DNA from: DATATB01 sp036268995
GTDB lineage: Bacteria; Planctomycetota; Planctomycetia; Pirellulales; PNKZ01
Assembly: GCA_036268995.1 (NCBI GenBank)
Contig: DATATB010000062.1
Location: 1 to 64,000, forward strand
DNA length: 64,000 nt
Direction of reading: 5' to 3'
Numbering within the stretch: the first letter of the stretch is position 1; each line of letters opens with the position of its first letter. The position numbers and the translations under genes were made by a program. The notes beneath the pieces were generated by a model. The model was not told where the DNA came from. It ran no database searches and saw only the letters and a list, made by a program, of their open reading frames with translations. Below, in pieces: positions 53,337 to 60,506 of the stretch.

Positions 53337-53649
53337 GCCGCAGACACATTCGCCCAGACAATCGTTATGGTTCCAATCGCCTCGCCCATGCCGCAGCACT
53401 GCGCAGGTCGGCGGCGCCCGCGAGATGCCCACCGTAGGCATCCCGCTCCGCCGGGATGCGGACCCACCGCAATCGCTCATCAGCTCCAGGCCGAATGGCT
53501 CCGGTCGTTTCGTCTCGACGGAGCGAGACGGCTACGGTGCAGGAGATCCTGGCAGTGCCAGCGCTGGCAGGCGATAATCGCTACCAGGCCGCTTCCCAGA
53601 TTGTCTCTGGCCACGGACCACGGACCACGGACAACGGACTAAACCCGTT
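53337..53649. other. 313-base gap between kdpC and kdpD with hairpins and a heptad repeat
   Basis: No gene is supported here. Hairpins: GCATCCCG-CTCCGC-CGGGATGC (53438-53459) and CGTCTCG-ACGGAG-CGAGACG (53511-53530). A heptad tandem CCACGGA x3 plus CAACGGA follows at 53611-53638, just upstream of kdpD. The structures could attenuate transcription so that the sensor genes are expressed at a lower level than kdpFABC. Confidence 0.6.
53611..53638. repeat. Heptanucleotide tandem repeat, four units
   Basis: CCACGGA three times, then CAACGGA, in perfect seven-base register, end twelve bases before the kdpD ATG. The unit differs from the CMACTGA heptads at 26821 and 47693 by one base. Confidence 0.85.
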
Positions 53650-54792
53650 ATGGAAACAGCGCGGGCGCAGGACTTCCTGGAGCTGATGGAGCGCGCCAAG
53701 CGCGGGCGCCTCAAGCTATATCTGGGCTTCGCCGCCGGCGTGGGCAAAACCTATCGCATGCTCGAAGAGGCCCACGCGCTGAAAAAGCGGGGCATCGACG
53801 TGGTGATCGGCTTTATCGAAACCCACGGCCGCCCCGAGACCGCGGCCCTCACTGCCGGCCTTGAACACGTGCCGACGCGCAAGATCGAGTATCGCGGCCT
53901 GACGATTGAAGAAATGGACGTCGATGCCGTGATCGCCCGAACGCCGCAGGTGGCGCTCGTCGACGAAATCGCCCACACCAATCCGCCCGGCTGCCGCAAC
54001 GGCAAACGCTACCAGGACGTCTACCAGATTCTCGACGCCGGCATCAACGTCATCTGCGCTTTCAACGTGCAGCATCTCGAAAGCCTGAAGGACGTGGTCC
54101 AGCGGGTCACGGGCGTGGTCATTCGCGAAACCGTGCCCGACACCTTTGTCAAACAGGCCGACCAGGTCATCAACATCGACCTGGCCATCGAAGACCTGGT
54201 CGATCGGCTGCGGTCTGGCAAAATCTATAACGAAGAAAAGGTGACGTGGGCGCTCGAACATTTCTTTCGGGACAACAACCTGCTGACGCTGCGCGAGCTG
54301 GCCCTGCGCGAGGTGGCCGAAAGCGTCGACCGCGTGGCCGTCGCCTCGCAGCAAATGGCCGACAAGCCGCGGCGCCGGGCCAATAGCCGCGTGATGGTGT
54401 GCATGGCGTCGTCGTCGCCCAACGCCGGCGGGCTGCTGCGCCGCGGCTCGCGCTTGGCCGGCCGGCTGAACACCGATTGGTTTGCCGTCTATGTCGAGAC
54501 CCCCAACGAAGCGCCGCACTTGATCGACTCCGAGGCCCAGCGGCGGTTGATCGCCAACATCGAAAAGGCCCGCGAGCTGGGGGCCGAGGTCGTGCGGCTG
54601 CACGGCAAGAACCCGGTACACACGCTGATCGACTTTGCCCGCTCGCACGACGTGGGCTACGTGATGATCGGGCGTTCGCGCTCGCACGGCCTGCGATATT
54701 GGACGCGCCGTTCCGTGATGTACGAGTTTGTCGCGGAGGCCGAAGGCCTGGATCTGCACATCGTGTCGTTCGAAGAGGAGGCCGAAGAATGA
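53650..54792 (+). CDS. kdpD: Short KdpD: P-loop sensor and USP domains only
   Basis: The protein has 380 residues. The KdpD N-terminal domain has Walker A GFAAGVGKTY with Lys33, VDEIAHTNPPGCRNGKRYQD and CAFNVQHLESLKDVV. A universal-stress-type domain follows (RVMVCMASSSPNAGGLLRRG... DWFAVYVE). It resembles the SxS-x20-FTAxY region used for c-di-AMP binding in some KdpDs, but with Trp-Phe in place of Phe-Thr. The protein then stops: the four transmembrane helices, GAF domain and histidine kinase of full KdpD (about 890 residues) are missing. Short KdpDs of this kind are known in some cyanobacteria. The kinase function is probably supplied by the next gene. Confidence 0.94.
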   Translation: METARAQDFLELMERAKRGRLKLYLGFAAGVGKTYRMLEEAHALKKRGIDVVIGFIETHGRPETAALTAGLEHVPTRKIEYRGLTIEEMDVDAVIARTPQVALVDEIAHTNPPGCRNGKRYQDVYQILDAGINVICAFNVQHLESLKDVVQRVTGVVIRETVPDTFVKQADQVINIDLAIEDLVDRLRSGKIYNEEKVTWALEHFFRDNNLLTLRELALREVAESVDRVAVASQQMADKPRRRANSRVMVCMASSSPNAGGLLRRGSRLAGRLNTDWFAVYVETPNEAPHLIDSEAQRRLIANIEKARELGAEVVRLHGKNPVHTLIDFARSHDVGYVMIGRSRSHGLRYWTRRSVMYEFVAEAEGLDLHIVSFEEEAEE

Positions 54793-54854
54793 CCGCGCCC
54801 GCGAATGAAAACGCCGCGCCGCCCAGTTCCTCCGTTTGGACTCCACGCCCATGA
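54789..54854 (+). CDS. 21-residue mini-ORF linking kdpD and the kinase gene
   Basis: Its ATG overlaps the kdpD stop (ATGA at 54789-54792) and its TGA overlaps the ATG of the histidine kinase gene (ATGA at 54851-54854). The peptide is Ala/Pro/Ser-rich (begins MTAPANENAAPP) with no hydrophobic segment. The double overlap suggests a translational relay that couples the two genes, not a functional peptide. It could also be chance. Confidence 0.35.
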   Translation: MTAPANENAAPPSSSVWTPRP

Positions 54855-56707
54855 ACCTGCGGGGCAAGCTGCTGCTGGCGCAGATTCCGGTCGGCCTGGC
54901 GCTGGTGCTGGTCGGACTGGTGGCCGTCGCCTCGGTGTCGATGCTGGGCGCCAGCTCGCAGAATATTCTCAGCGAGAATTACCGCAGCGTGCTGGCGGCG
55001 CAGCGGATGAAAGAATCGCTGGAGCGCGTGGACAGCGCCGCCCTGTTCTTTGCCAGCGATCGCAGGCAGCTCGCCCTGGAGCAGGCCACGCTGCATCGCA
55101 AGCGTTTCGAAGCGGAATTGGAGGTCGAAGAGGGCAATATCACCGAACCTGGCGAACGGGACGCGGCGCGGCGTGTTCGCACGTTGTGGGACGACTATCG
55201 AAAGAAGCTCGATCGATTTTTCGCGCAGACGCAATCGGCGGCATTGGTCGATACCTATTTTCGCGAGCTGCAACCGGAGTTTGTGAAAATCAAGGACGCG
55301 GCCGACCAGGTGCTGGTGCTGAATCAGGATGCGATGGTTCACAAAAGCGACCTGGCCGAAAAGCTCGCCCGCCGCGCGGCCGCCACGATGGCCCTCACGG
55401 CGCTCGCCGCGATTGCCTTCGGCATCTTGTTCAGCGCGGGCATGACGAATCGCCTGGTGCGCCCGCTATCGGTGTTAAGCCAGGCCGTGGGCCGGCTGGA
55501 GGAAGGCGATTTTCGCGTCCACGCGCGGATCAAGGGCGACGACGAAATCGCGCGTCTCGCCCAGCGCTTCAACAACATGGCCGAGCATCTGGACGAATAC
55601 CGCAACAGCTCGCTGGGTGAGCTGCTGCTGGCCCAGCAATCGGCGCAGGCCGCGATCGAAAGCTTTCCCGACCCCACGATCATCTACACGCTCGAAGGGA
55701 GCGTGTTGAACATGAATCGGCCGGCCGAAGAACTGCTGGCCAAAGCCGCCGAAATTGGCTCCGCGGACCCGGGCGGACTGGTCGATGCCCGGCTTAAATC
55801 GGTGCTCGATTCCGTGCGCAATCACGTGCTGCAAGGCAAAGGGCCGTACGTGCCGCGCGGGCTCGAAGAGGCCCTGCGCGTGGCGCTGGCCGACGAAGCC
55901 CGATTTTATCTCCCTCGCGCCACGCCCATCTACGACCAAGGCGGGGCCATCAACGGCGCCACCGTCATCCTGCAGGACGTGACGCGGCTGCGCCGCTTCG
56001 ACGAGCTCAAGAATGACCTCGTGGCGACCGTGGCCCACGAGTTCCGCACGCCGCTGACCTCGCTACGGATGGCCATCTATCTGTGTACCGAAGGCACGGC
56101 CGGACCTTTGACTGCCAAGCAGGGCGACTTGCTGTTTGCCGCGCGCGAAGATTGCGAACGCCTGCAAAACGTGGTCGACGAACTGCTGAACCTCGCCCGC
56201 ATTCAGTCGGGCCACATCGAGATCCACGCGCGCCCCATTGCGGCCTCATCGCTGATCGAGACGGCCTTGAGCGCTCATCGCGGCCAGGCCGAGCAGAAGC
56301 AGTTGCGCATCAAGGGCGAGCCGCTGCCCATCGCCGACGAAGCCGTGGCCGATCCCGAGCGGATCGAGTTGGTGTTCTCCAATCTCATCGGCAACGCCAT
56401 CCGCTACACGCCCGAGGGCGGGCTGATCCAGCTCCGCGCCCGGCGGGTCGACGGCCAGGTGCGGTTCGACGTCGTCGATTCCGGCCAAGGCATTCCCCAG
56501 GAATACCAGCACGCGATCTTCGAAAAGTTTTTCCGCGTGCCCGGCTCGCAGCCCGGCGGGGCCGGCTTGGGACTCTTTATCGCCAAAGAAATCGTCGAAG
56601 CCCACGGCGGCAAAATGGGCCTCCAGTCTCAGCCCGGCCAAGGCTGCGACGTCTGGTTCACCCTCCCGCTAGCTAGCCAAAACGGCGCCGGCGGGCGGGC
56701 GGGATAA
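54851..56707 (+). CDS. Membrane HAMP-PAS histidine kinase following kdpD
   Basis: The protein has 618 residues. TM1 is near 7-30, a periplasmic four-helix-like sensor spans about 35-170, and TM2 is near 178-197. HAMP is at about 198-250 (RLVRPLSVLSQAVGRLEEGD), PAS at about 265-385 (ESFPDPTIIYTLEGSVLNMN). HisKA has the phosphorylatable His in VATVAHEFRTPLTSLRMA, and the HATPase has NLIGNAIRYTPEGG, DSGQGIP and GGAGLGLFIAKEIVEAHGG. The domain order is that of an NtrB/envelope-stress type kinase, not of KdpD. Its place in the operon and the facing response-regulator gene suggest it is the kinase of the local two-component system. Confidence 0.93.
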   Translation: MNLRGKLLLAQIPVGLALVLVGLVAVASVSMLGASSQNILSENYRSVLAAQRMKESLERVDSAALFFASDRRQLALEQATLHRKRFEAELEVEEGNITEPGERDAARRVRTLWDDYRKKLDRFFAQTQSAALVDTYFRELQPEFVKIKDAADQVLVLNQDAMVHKSDLAEKLARRAAATMALTALAAIAFGILFSAGMTNRLVRPLSVLSQAVGRLEEGDFRVHARIKGDDEIARLAQRFNNMAEHLDEYRNSSLGELLLAQQSAQAAIESFPDPTIIYTLEGSVLNMNRPAEELLAKAAEIGSADPGGLVDARLKSVLDSVRNHVLQGKGPYVPRGLEEALRVALADEARFYLPRATPIYDQGGAINGATVILQDVTRLRRFDELKNDLVATVAHEFRTPLTSLRMAIYLCTEGTAGPLTAKQGDLLFAAREDCERLQNVVDELLNLARIQSGHIEIHARPIAASSLIETALSAHRGQAEQKQLRIKGEPLPIADEAVADPERIELVFSNLIGNAIRYTPEGGLIQLRARRVDGQVRFDVVDSGQGIPQEYQHAIFEKFFRVPGSQPGGAGLGLFIAKEIVEAHGGKMGLQSQPGQGCDVWFTLPLASQNGAGGRAG

Positions 56708-56718
56708 TCGCCCAGTCA

Positions 56719-56751
56719 TTACTCCTGCGTCCCAAACTGCTTCCGCTTGCG
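56719..56751 (-). pseudogene. Broken Fis-type tail downstream of the zinc-ribbon ORF
   Basis: Directly after the TGA that ends the zinc-ribbon ORF, the same frame continues RKRKQFGTQE and a second stop. These are exactly the last ten residues of the NtrC-type regulator at 57619-59001, where the codon in the place of the TGA is TGG (Trp). The bases 56719-56790 and 57619-57690 align without gaps at about three quarters identity. Confidence 0.75.
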
Positions 56752-56970
56752 TCAGAGCGTGGAATTGTCGATGCCGGAACCTCGGGCGGCATTCTCGCTT
56801 CGATCAGAATCGTGCTGCTGCTCGCGTTCCGTCTTCAAGCATTCAGGACAGAACTCATGCACAGCATCACCCAAGCCCAGATTAGGCCAATAGCCATCGG
56901 GCGCCTCAGGCAGCGTCGGATCGAACCTGTGGAAGAGCCGGCCACATTTTTGGCAGTCAGCAAACGGCAT
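56752..56970 (-). CDS. Small zinc-ribbon protein with truncated Fis-like tail
   Basis: The protein has 72 residues. The N-terminal half carries two CxxC pairs (FADCQKCGRLFHRF and HEFCPECLKTERE) that form a zinc ribbon. The second half (EREQQH..SENAARGSGIDNSTL) follows the Fis-type helix-turn-helix of the neighbouring NtrC regulator (EREHIL..NEEAARILGIDTSTL), shortened and ending at a TGA where the regulator has Trp. It may be a young fusion, a truncated zinc-ribbon/HTH regulator, or a decaying gene. No strong ribosome site precedes the ATG. It lies convergent to the histidine kinase gene, 44 bases from its stop. Confidence 0.6.
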   Translation of the reverse strand: MPFADCQKCGRLFHRFDPTLPEAPDGYWPNLGLGDAVHEFCPECLKTEREQQHDSDRSENAARGSGIDNSTL

Positions 56971-57059
56971 GTCGGCATTGTACCCTGTTTGCTGGCCGGC
57001 CGCTTGGCGCTAGAATGAAGCAACACGGACCATCTACTAAACCCCGTAGAGGAGGTCTC

Positions 57060-57584
57060 ATGTCTACGTTCATTCGGACAGCAGGTGTTGCAATGGCCGC
57101 CGCGGTCGCGATGGTCATGCTTTTTGATCGCTCGGGCACGGCGCCGACTTGTTCGGCTCAAGGCAAAGCCGCGCCGATGATGATTGGTGTCAATGAGATT
57201 GGCACGAAAGTGATTCTCGTCGGCCGGCTCAAGAGCCCGCTGGCCACGCTGATGACGGTAACCGGAAAATGGAGTATTCCACAGGGGTCGGTCAGGGACA
57301 GTTCCCCGCGGTTCACGGTCAGCCATGTCGACGGCGTGAAGCTGGATAAGCCAGTCGAATTTAACATTGCGCAAGTCGACGTAACGTTCGAGAATCGGCA
57401 GCCTCGGCAGTCGGCGATTCCTAAGTTTGAGGACTGGCAATCGCTCGACGGGGTGTCATGGACACTCCAGGCATACGAAACAGGACGGTTCCGATTGACA
57501 CCGCAGCTAAAGACAGGGTACTACCAGAGCCCTTACTGGTACGAAACTTTTACGACGGAACTTGTGGGCGTCCTTCCCGAATGA
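57060..57584 (+). CDS. Exported protein of unknown function
   Basis: The protein has 174 residues. A perfect GAGGAGG lies five bases before the ATG at 57060. A signal peptide (RTAGVAMAAAVAMVMLF) ends near residue 33 at CSAQG. The mature part is beta-rich with many charged residues and aromatic pairs near the end (YYQSPYWYETFTTELVG). I recognise no family. It is the only plus-strand gene between the histidine kinase and the converging regulator gene, and faces the regulator's stop at 35 bases distance. It may belong to an insertion that separated the kinase and regulator genes. Confidence 0.75.
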   Translation: MSTFIRTAGVAMAAAVAMVMLFDRSGTAPTCSAQGKAAPMMIGVNEIGTKVILVGRLKSPLATLMTVTGKWSIPQGSVRDSSPRFTVSHVDGVKLDKPVEFNIAQVDVTFENRQPRQSAIPKFEDWQSLDGVSWTLQAYETGRFRLTPQLKTGYYQSPYWYETFTTELVGVLPE

Positions 57585-57618
57585 ACGCAGCACCCGAGTG
57601 CGCGGATGATTCCACGCG

Positions 57619-59001
57619 CTATTCCTGCGTGCCGAATTGTTTTCGCTTGCGCCAGAGGGTCGAAGTGTCGATGCCGAGGATGCGGGCGGCTTCTTCGTTG
57701 CTGGGGCTGTGGGCCAGCACGCGCAGAATGTGCTCGCGTTCGATCTCGGCCAGCGTGCAATCGGCGCCCAAGCGCGGCCCGGCGCCGGTTTGCGGCAGCA
57801 TCCTTTCGGGAAAGGCTTGCGGCTCGATCCGCCGCGCGGGCCAGAGGATCACGGCCCGCTCCATCGTGTTGCGCAGCTCGCGGACATTGCCGGGCCAGGA
57901 ATAGTTCAGCAACGTTTCTTCCGCCGCGGCCGAGAGCTCGGGCAATTGCCGGGCGGCGGCTCGGGCGAAGAAGGCCAGAAAATTGTTCGCCAATCGCAAA
58001 ATGTCTTCGCGCCGCTCGCGCAGGGCGGGCACGGCGATCTCGACAATATCGAGCCGATACAACAGATCTTCGCGAAAGCGGCCGGCCTTGATGTCTTCTT
58101 CCAGGTTGCGATTCGTGGCCGACACGATTCGCACGTCGGCCTGCCGCGTGCGGTTTTCGCCGATCCGCTCGAACCGCTTCTCCTGCAAAAACCGCAGGAG
58201 CTTGGCCTGGAGGTTGGGCGTGATCTCGGCCACTTCGTCCAGGAACAGCGTCCCGCGCTCGGCCGCTTCGACGCGTCCAGCCTGGTCGCGCACCGCGCCG
58301 GTAAAGGCTCCCTTGACATGGCCGAACAGCTCGCTGGCCAGCAGCTCTTCGGACAAGGTGGGGCAGTTCACGGTGACGAATGGGCCGGCATGGCGGCCGC
58401 TGAGCGTGTGCAGCAGCCGCGCGAGCACGCCCTTGCCCGTGCCGTTTTCGCCGCGAAACAGCACCGCGACTTCCGAGCCAGCGGCCCGGGCGATCACGTC
58501 GAGCGCGGTTCGCAGCTTGGCGTTCTTGGTGTCCAGATCGATCTCCGGCACCGCGTCTTGCAGTTCCTGGCTCAGCTCGGCCAGCTTGCGCAGTTGGGTC
58601 CGCCGCTCGGCTTCTTTGGCCACGACCTGCCGCACTTGCTCCGGTGCGAAGGGCTTGGGCAGAAAGTCGACGGCCCCGCGCTTGACCGCTTCGACCGCCG
58701 TGTCCAGCGTGCCGTAGGCCGTGATCATGATTACGGCCAGGTTCGGGCTGGCGGCCAGCAACTTCGACAGCAGATCCAGGCCGCTCGTTTCGCCCAGCCG
58801 CAGATCGAGAAACGCCAGATCGAAGTGCTGCTGGGCGACGGCGGCGAGGGCCAATTCTGCCGAGCCCACGGCCGTGACTTCGCAGCCGATGGCTTCGAGG
58901 CACACCGAGAGCGTGGCCCGAATGTTCTTTTCATCGTCGATCACGACGACGCGCAGCGGCCGCGTGGTTTGGACCGTTTCGGCAGTCACGTCAGTTGCCA
59001 T
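57619..59001 (-). CDS. NtrC-type sigma-54 response regulator
   Basis: The protein has 460 residues. The receiver has Asp66 in LAFLDLRLGETSG and Lys116 in FLPKPFA. The AAA+ domain has Walker A GENGTGKG (184-191), the sigma-54 contact loop GAFTGA (231-236), Walker B GTLFLDEVAE and the SWPGNVRELRNTMERAV sensor region. The C-terminus is a Fis-type helix-turn-helix ending GIDTSTLWRKRKQFG. It activates sigma-54 promoters from upstream sites after phosphorylation. It faces the HAMP-PAS kinase gene, which is the obvious partner. No OmpR-type KdpE is present. The ATG at 58999-59001 is chosen because it begins just before the receiver. It lies 44 bases downstream of the Gfo/Idh gene on the same strand. 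Confidence 0.95.
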   Translation of the reverse strand: MATDVTAETVQTTRPLRVVVIDDEKNIRATLSVCLEAIGCEVTAVGSAELALAAVAQQHFDLAFLDLRLGETSGLDLLSKLLAASPNLAVIMITAYGTLDTAVEAVKRGAVDFLPKPFAPEQVRQVVAKEAERRTQLRKLAELSQELQDAVPEIDLDTKNAKLRTALDVIARAAGSEVAVLFRGENGTGKGVLARLLHTLSGRHAGPFVTVNCPTLSEELLASELFGHVKGAFTGAVRDQAGRVEAAERGTLFLDEVAEITPNLQAKLLRFLQEKRFERIGENRTRQADVRIVSATNRNLEEDIKAGRFREDLLYRLDIVEIAVPALRERREDILRLANNFLAFFARAAARQLPELSAAAEETLLNYSWPGNVRELRNTMERAVILWPARRIEPQAFPERMLPQTGAGPRLGADCTLAEIEREHILRVLAHSPSNEEAARILGIDTSTLWRKRKQFGTQE

Positions 59002-59045
59002 GTTCAGCTTTCGATTGCCAGGTCGGCAAACCGCTTCGGCCGGTG

Positions 59046-60326
59046 TCAGACCGTCTCGGGCAGTTCGAAGCCCTGCCGGCGCGGGCGTGTCAGCAGCGCG
59101 TCGGCCTGCGAATCGCCGACGAACCTCTCGGCGGCCGGATCCCACTTCAGACGGCGGCCGGCCTCGCGTGTGATGTTCGCCAGATGGCAGACGCTGATCG
59201 AGCGATGACCGATCTCGACGTCGGCCACTGGACGCTCGCGCGTGCGAGTGCAGTCGAGCCAATTCTGCAAATGCGCGCGTGCCTGCCAGAGCGCGATCTT
59301 GTCGCTCCACTTCCGCTCTTCCGCGTCGACGTCGACCCGCTTGAGCAGCTCGGCCGCCAACTCGGGCGGATTGGAAGTCAGCTTGTTGCGGTTAATTTCA
59401 AGCTTGCCCTTCTCTCCGACGAAGACCGCGCCGCCCATCGGGCCGCGCTCCAGTACGAAGTGGACTTCGACGCCGCTGGCGTAGCGCATGGCGACCTGCC
59501 CATTGGGCCCGCTCGAAAGGGGCCACATTTCCACCGGTCCCGATTCGCTGGCGCCCAGCGCCCATTGAATCTGGTCGACGCCGTGCGCGCCCCAGTTGGT
59601 CATCTGGCCGCCGGAGAAGTCGCGCCACTGCATCCAGCTCATCCACTGCGAATTGAACGGACGCGCGGCCGCCTGGTTGAGCCACATGTTCCAGTCCAAA
59701 CCGGCAGGAATCGTTTCGGCGGCAAATTCGGACGCTGGCTTTGTGACCGGTCCAGAATAGTTGACCGCGCGGACATGCAAAAGCTTGCCCAATCCGCCCG
59801 TGCGGACGAAGTCGCAGCCGAGTTGGTTGATGGCCATCGAACGCTGCTGCGAGCCGACCTGCAACACACGGCCGTGCCGGCGGACGGCATTGACCAGTGC
59901 CCGGCCTTCGCTCACGTAGAGCGTCAGCGGTTTTTCGGCGTACACGTCCTTGCCGGCCTGGCACGCGTGGATGCAGGGCAGCACCCGCTGGAACTCGCCG
60001 GTGCCGACGATCACGGCGTCGATATCGCGGCGCTCCAGCAATTTGCGGTAGTCCTGATAGATGGGCCATTTGCCGCCTTTGGCCGCCTTGAAGGCCTCGG
60101 CCCGGGGGACGTTGCAATCGCAGAGGGCCACGATCGTGGCCGCTTCCGGAAGCTGCTCGAGCAACAGCTTCGCCCGATTGCCGACGCCGATCGCTCCGAC
60201 CGCGATCCGATCGTTGGCACCGGGCTTGCCGTCGCCAGCCAGCACATGACGCGGAATGAACGTCGGCAGACTCAAGGCGGCGGCCGATTTTAAGAATCGG
60301 CGGCGGCTCGCGCGAGATCGTGTCAC
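59046..60326 (-). CDS. Gfo/Idh/MocA-family oxidoreductase, Tat-exported
   Basis: The protein has 426 residues. A GTG start at 60324-60326 follows ACAGG by seven bases and places the Tat signal SRRRFLKSAAALSLPTF at the N-terminus. An ATG at 60459-60461 would add 45 unconserved residues. The Rossmann fold has VGAIGVGNRAKLLLEQLP. The catalytic motif is the normal AEKPLTLYVSEG, unlike the QKP of the other copy at 19588. The C-terminal domain has FSGGQMTNWGAHGVDQIQWAL. It is probably a periplasmic sugar oxidoreductase. It may be co-transcribed with the regulator gene downstream and is divergent from the sulfatase gene. Confidence 0.9.
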   Translation of the reverse strand: MTRSRASRRRFLKSAAALSLPTFIPRHVLAGDGKPGANDRIAVGAIGVGNRAKLLLEQLPEAATIVALCDCNVPRAEAFKAAKGGKWPIYQDYRKLLERRDIDAVIVGTGEFQRVLPCIHACQAGKDVYAEKPLTLYVSEGRALVNAVRRHGRVLQVGSQQRSMAINQLGCDFVRTGGLGKLLHVRAVNYSGPVTKPASEFAAETIPAGLDWNMWLNQAAARPFNSQWMSWMQWRDFSGGQMTNWGAHGVDQIQWALGASESGPVEMWPLSSGPNGQVAMRYASGVEVHFVLERGPMGGAVFVGEKGKLEINRNKLTSNPPELAAELLKRVDVDAEERKWSDKIALWQARAHLQNWLDCTRTRERPVADVEIGHRSISVCHLANITREAGRRLKWDPAAERFVGDSQADALLTRPRRQGFELPETV

Positions 60327-60506
60327 GGGTGTACCTGTCGATGAAACAGCCAGTGGGAGTTCGCCGCCGATTATACTGCGCCAGCCGCAGCCGGCGTAGC
60401 ATGGCGCGATATCGAAGAAAATCGCTTTACAGCGCGACTGCCCGAGGGGATGCTCTTGCATGGCGGGCTAGTAAAACCGATTGTGTCCAGGAAGGCGAGC
60501 AGACTC

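Noticed and set aside
53550..53565. A second GG-N10-GC sigma-54-like site (TGGCAGTGCCAGCGCT) before kdpD
   Set aside because: The -12 part lacks TTGC and the stretch is itself a TGGCA palindrome, so a promoter is not supported.
56719..56754. TGA as a recoded Trp or selenocysteine codon in the zinc-ribbon ORF
   Set aside because: TGA ends many intact genes here (cheA, cheW, kdpB, kdpC), so it is a normal stop, and the site matches a Trp codon in the paralogous tail without any Sec context. A nonsense mutation is simpler.
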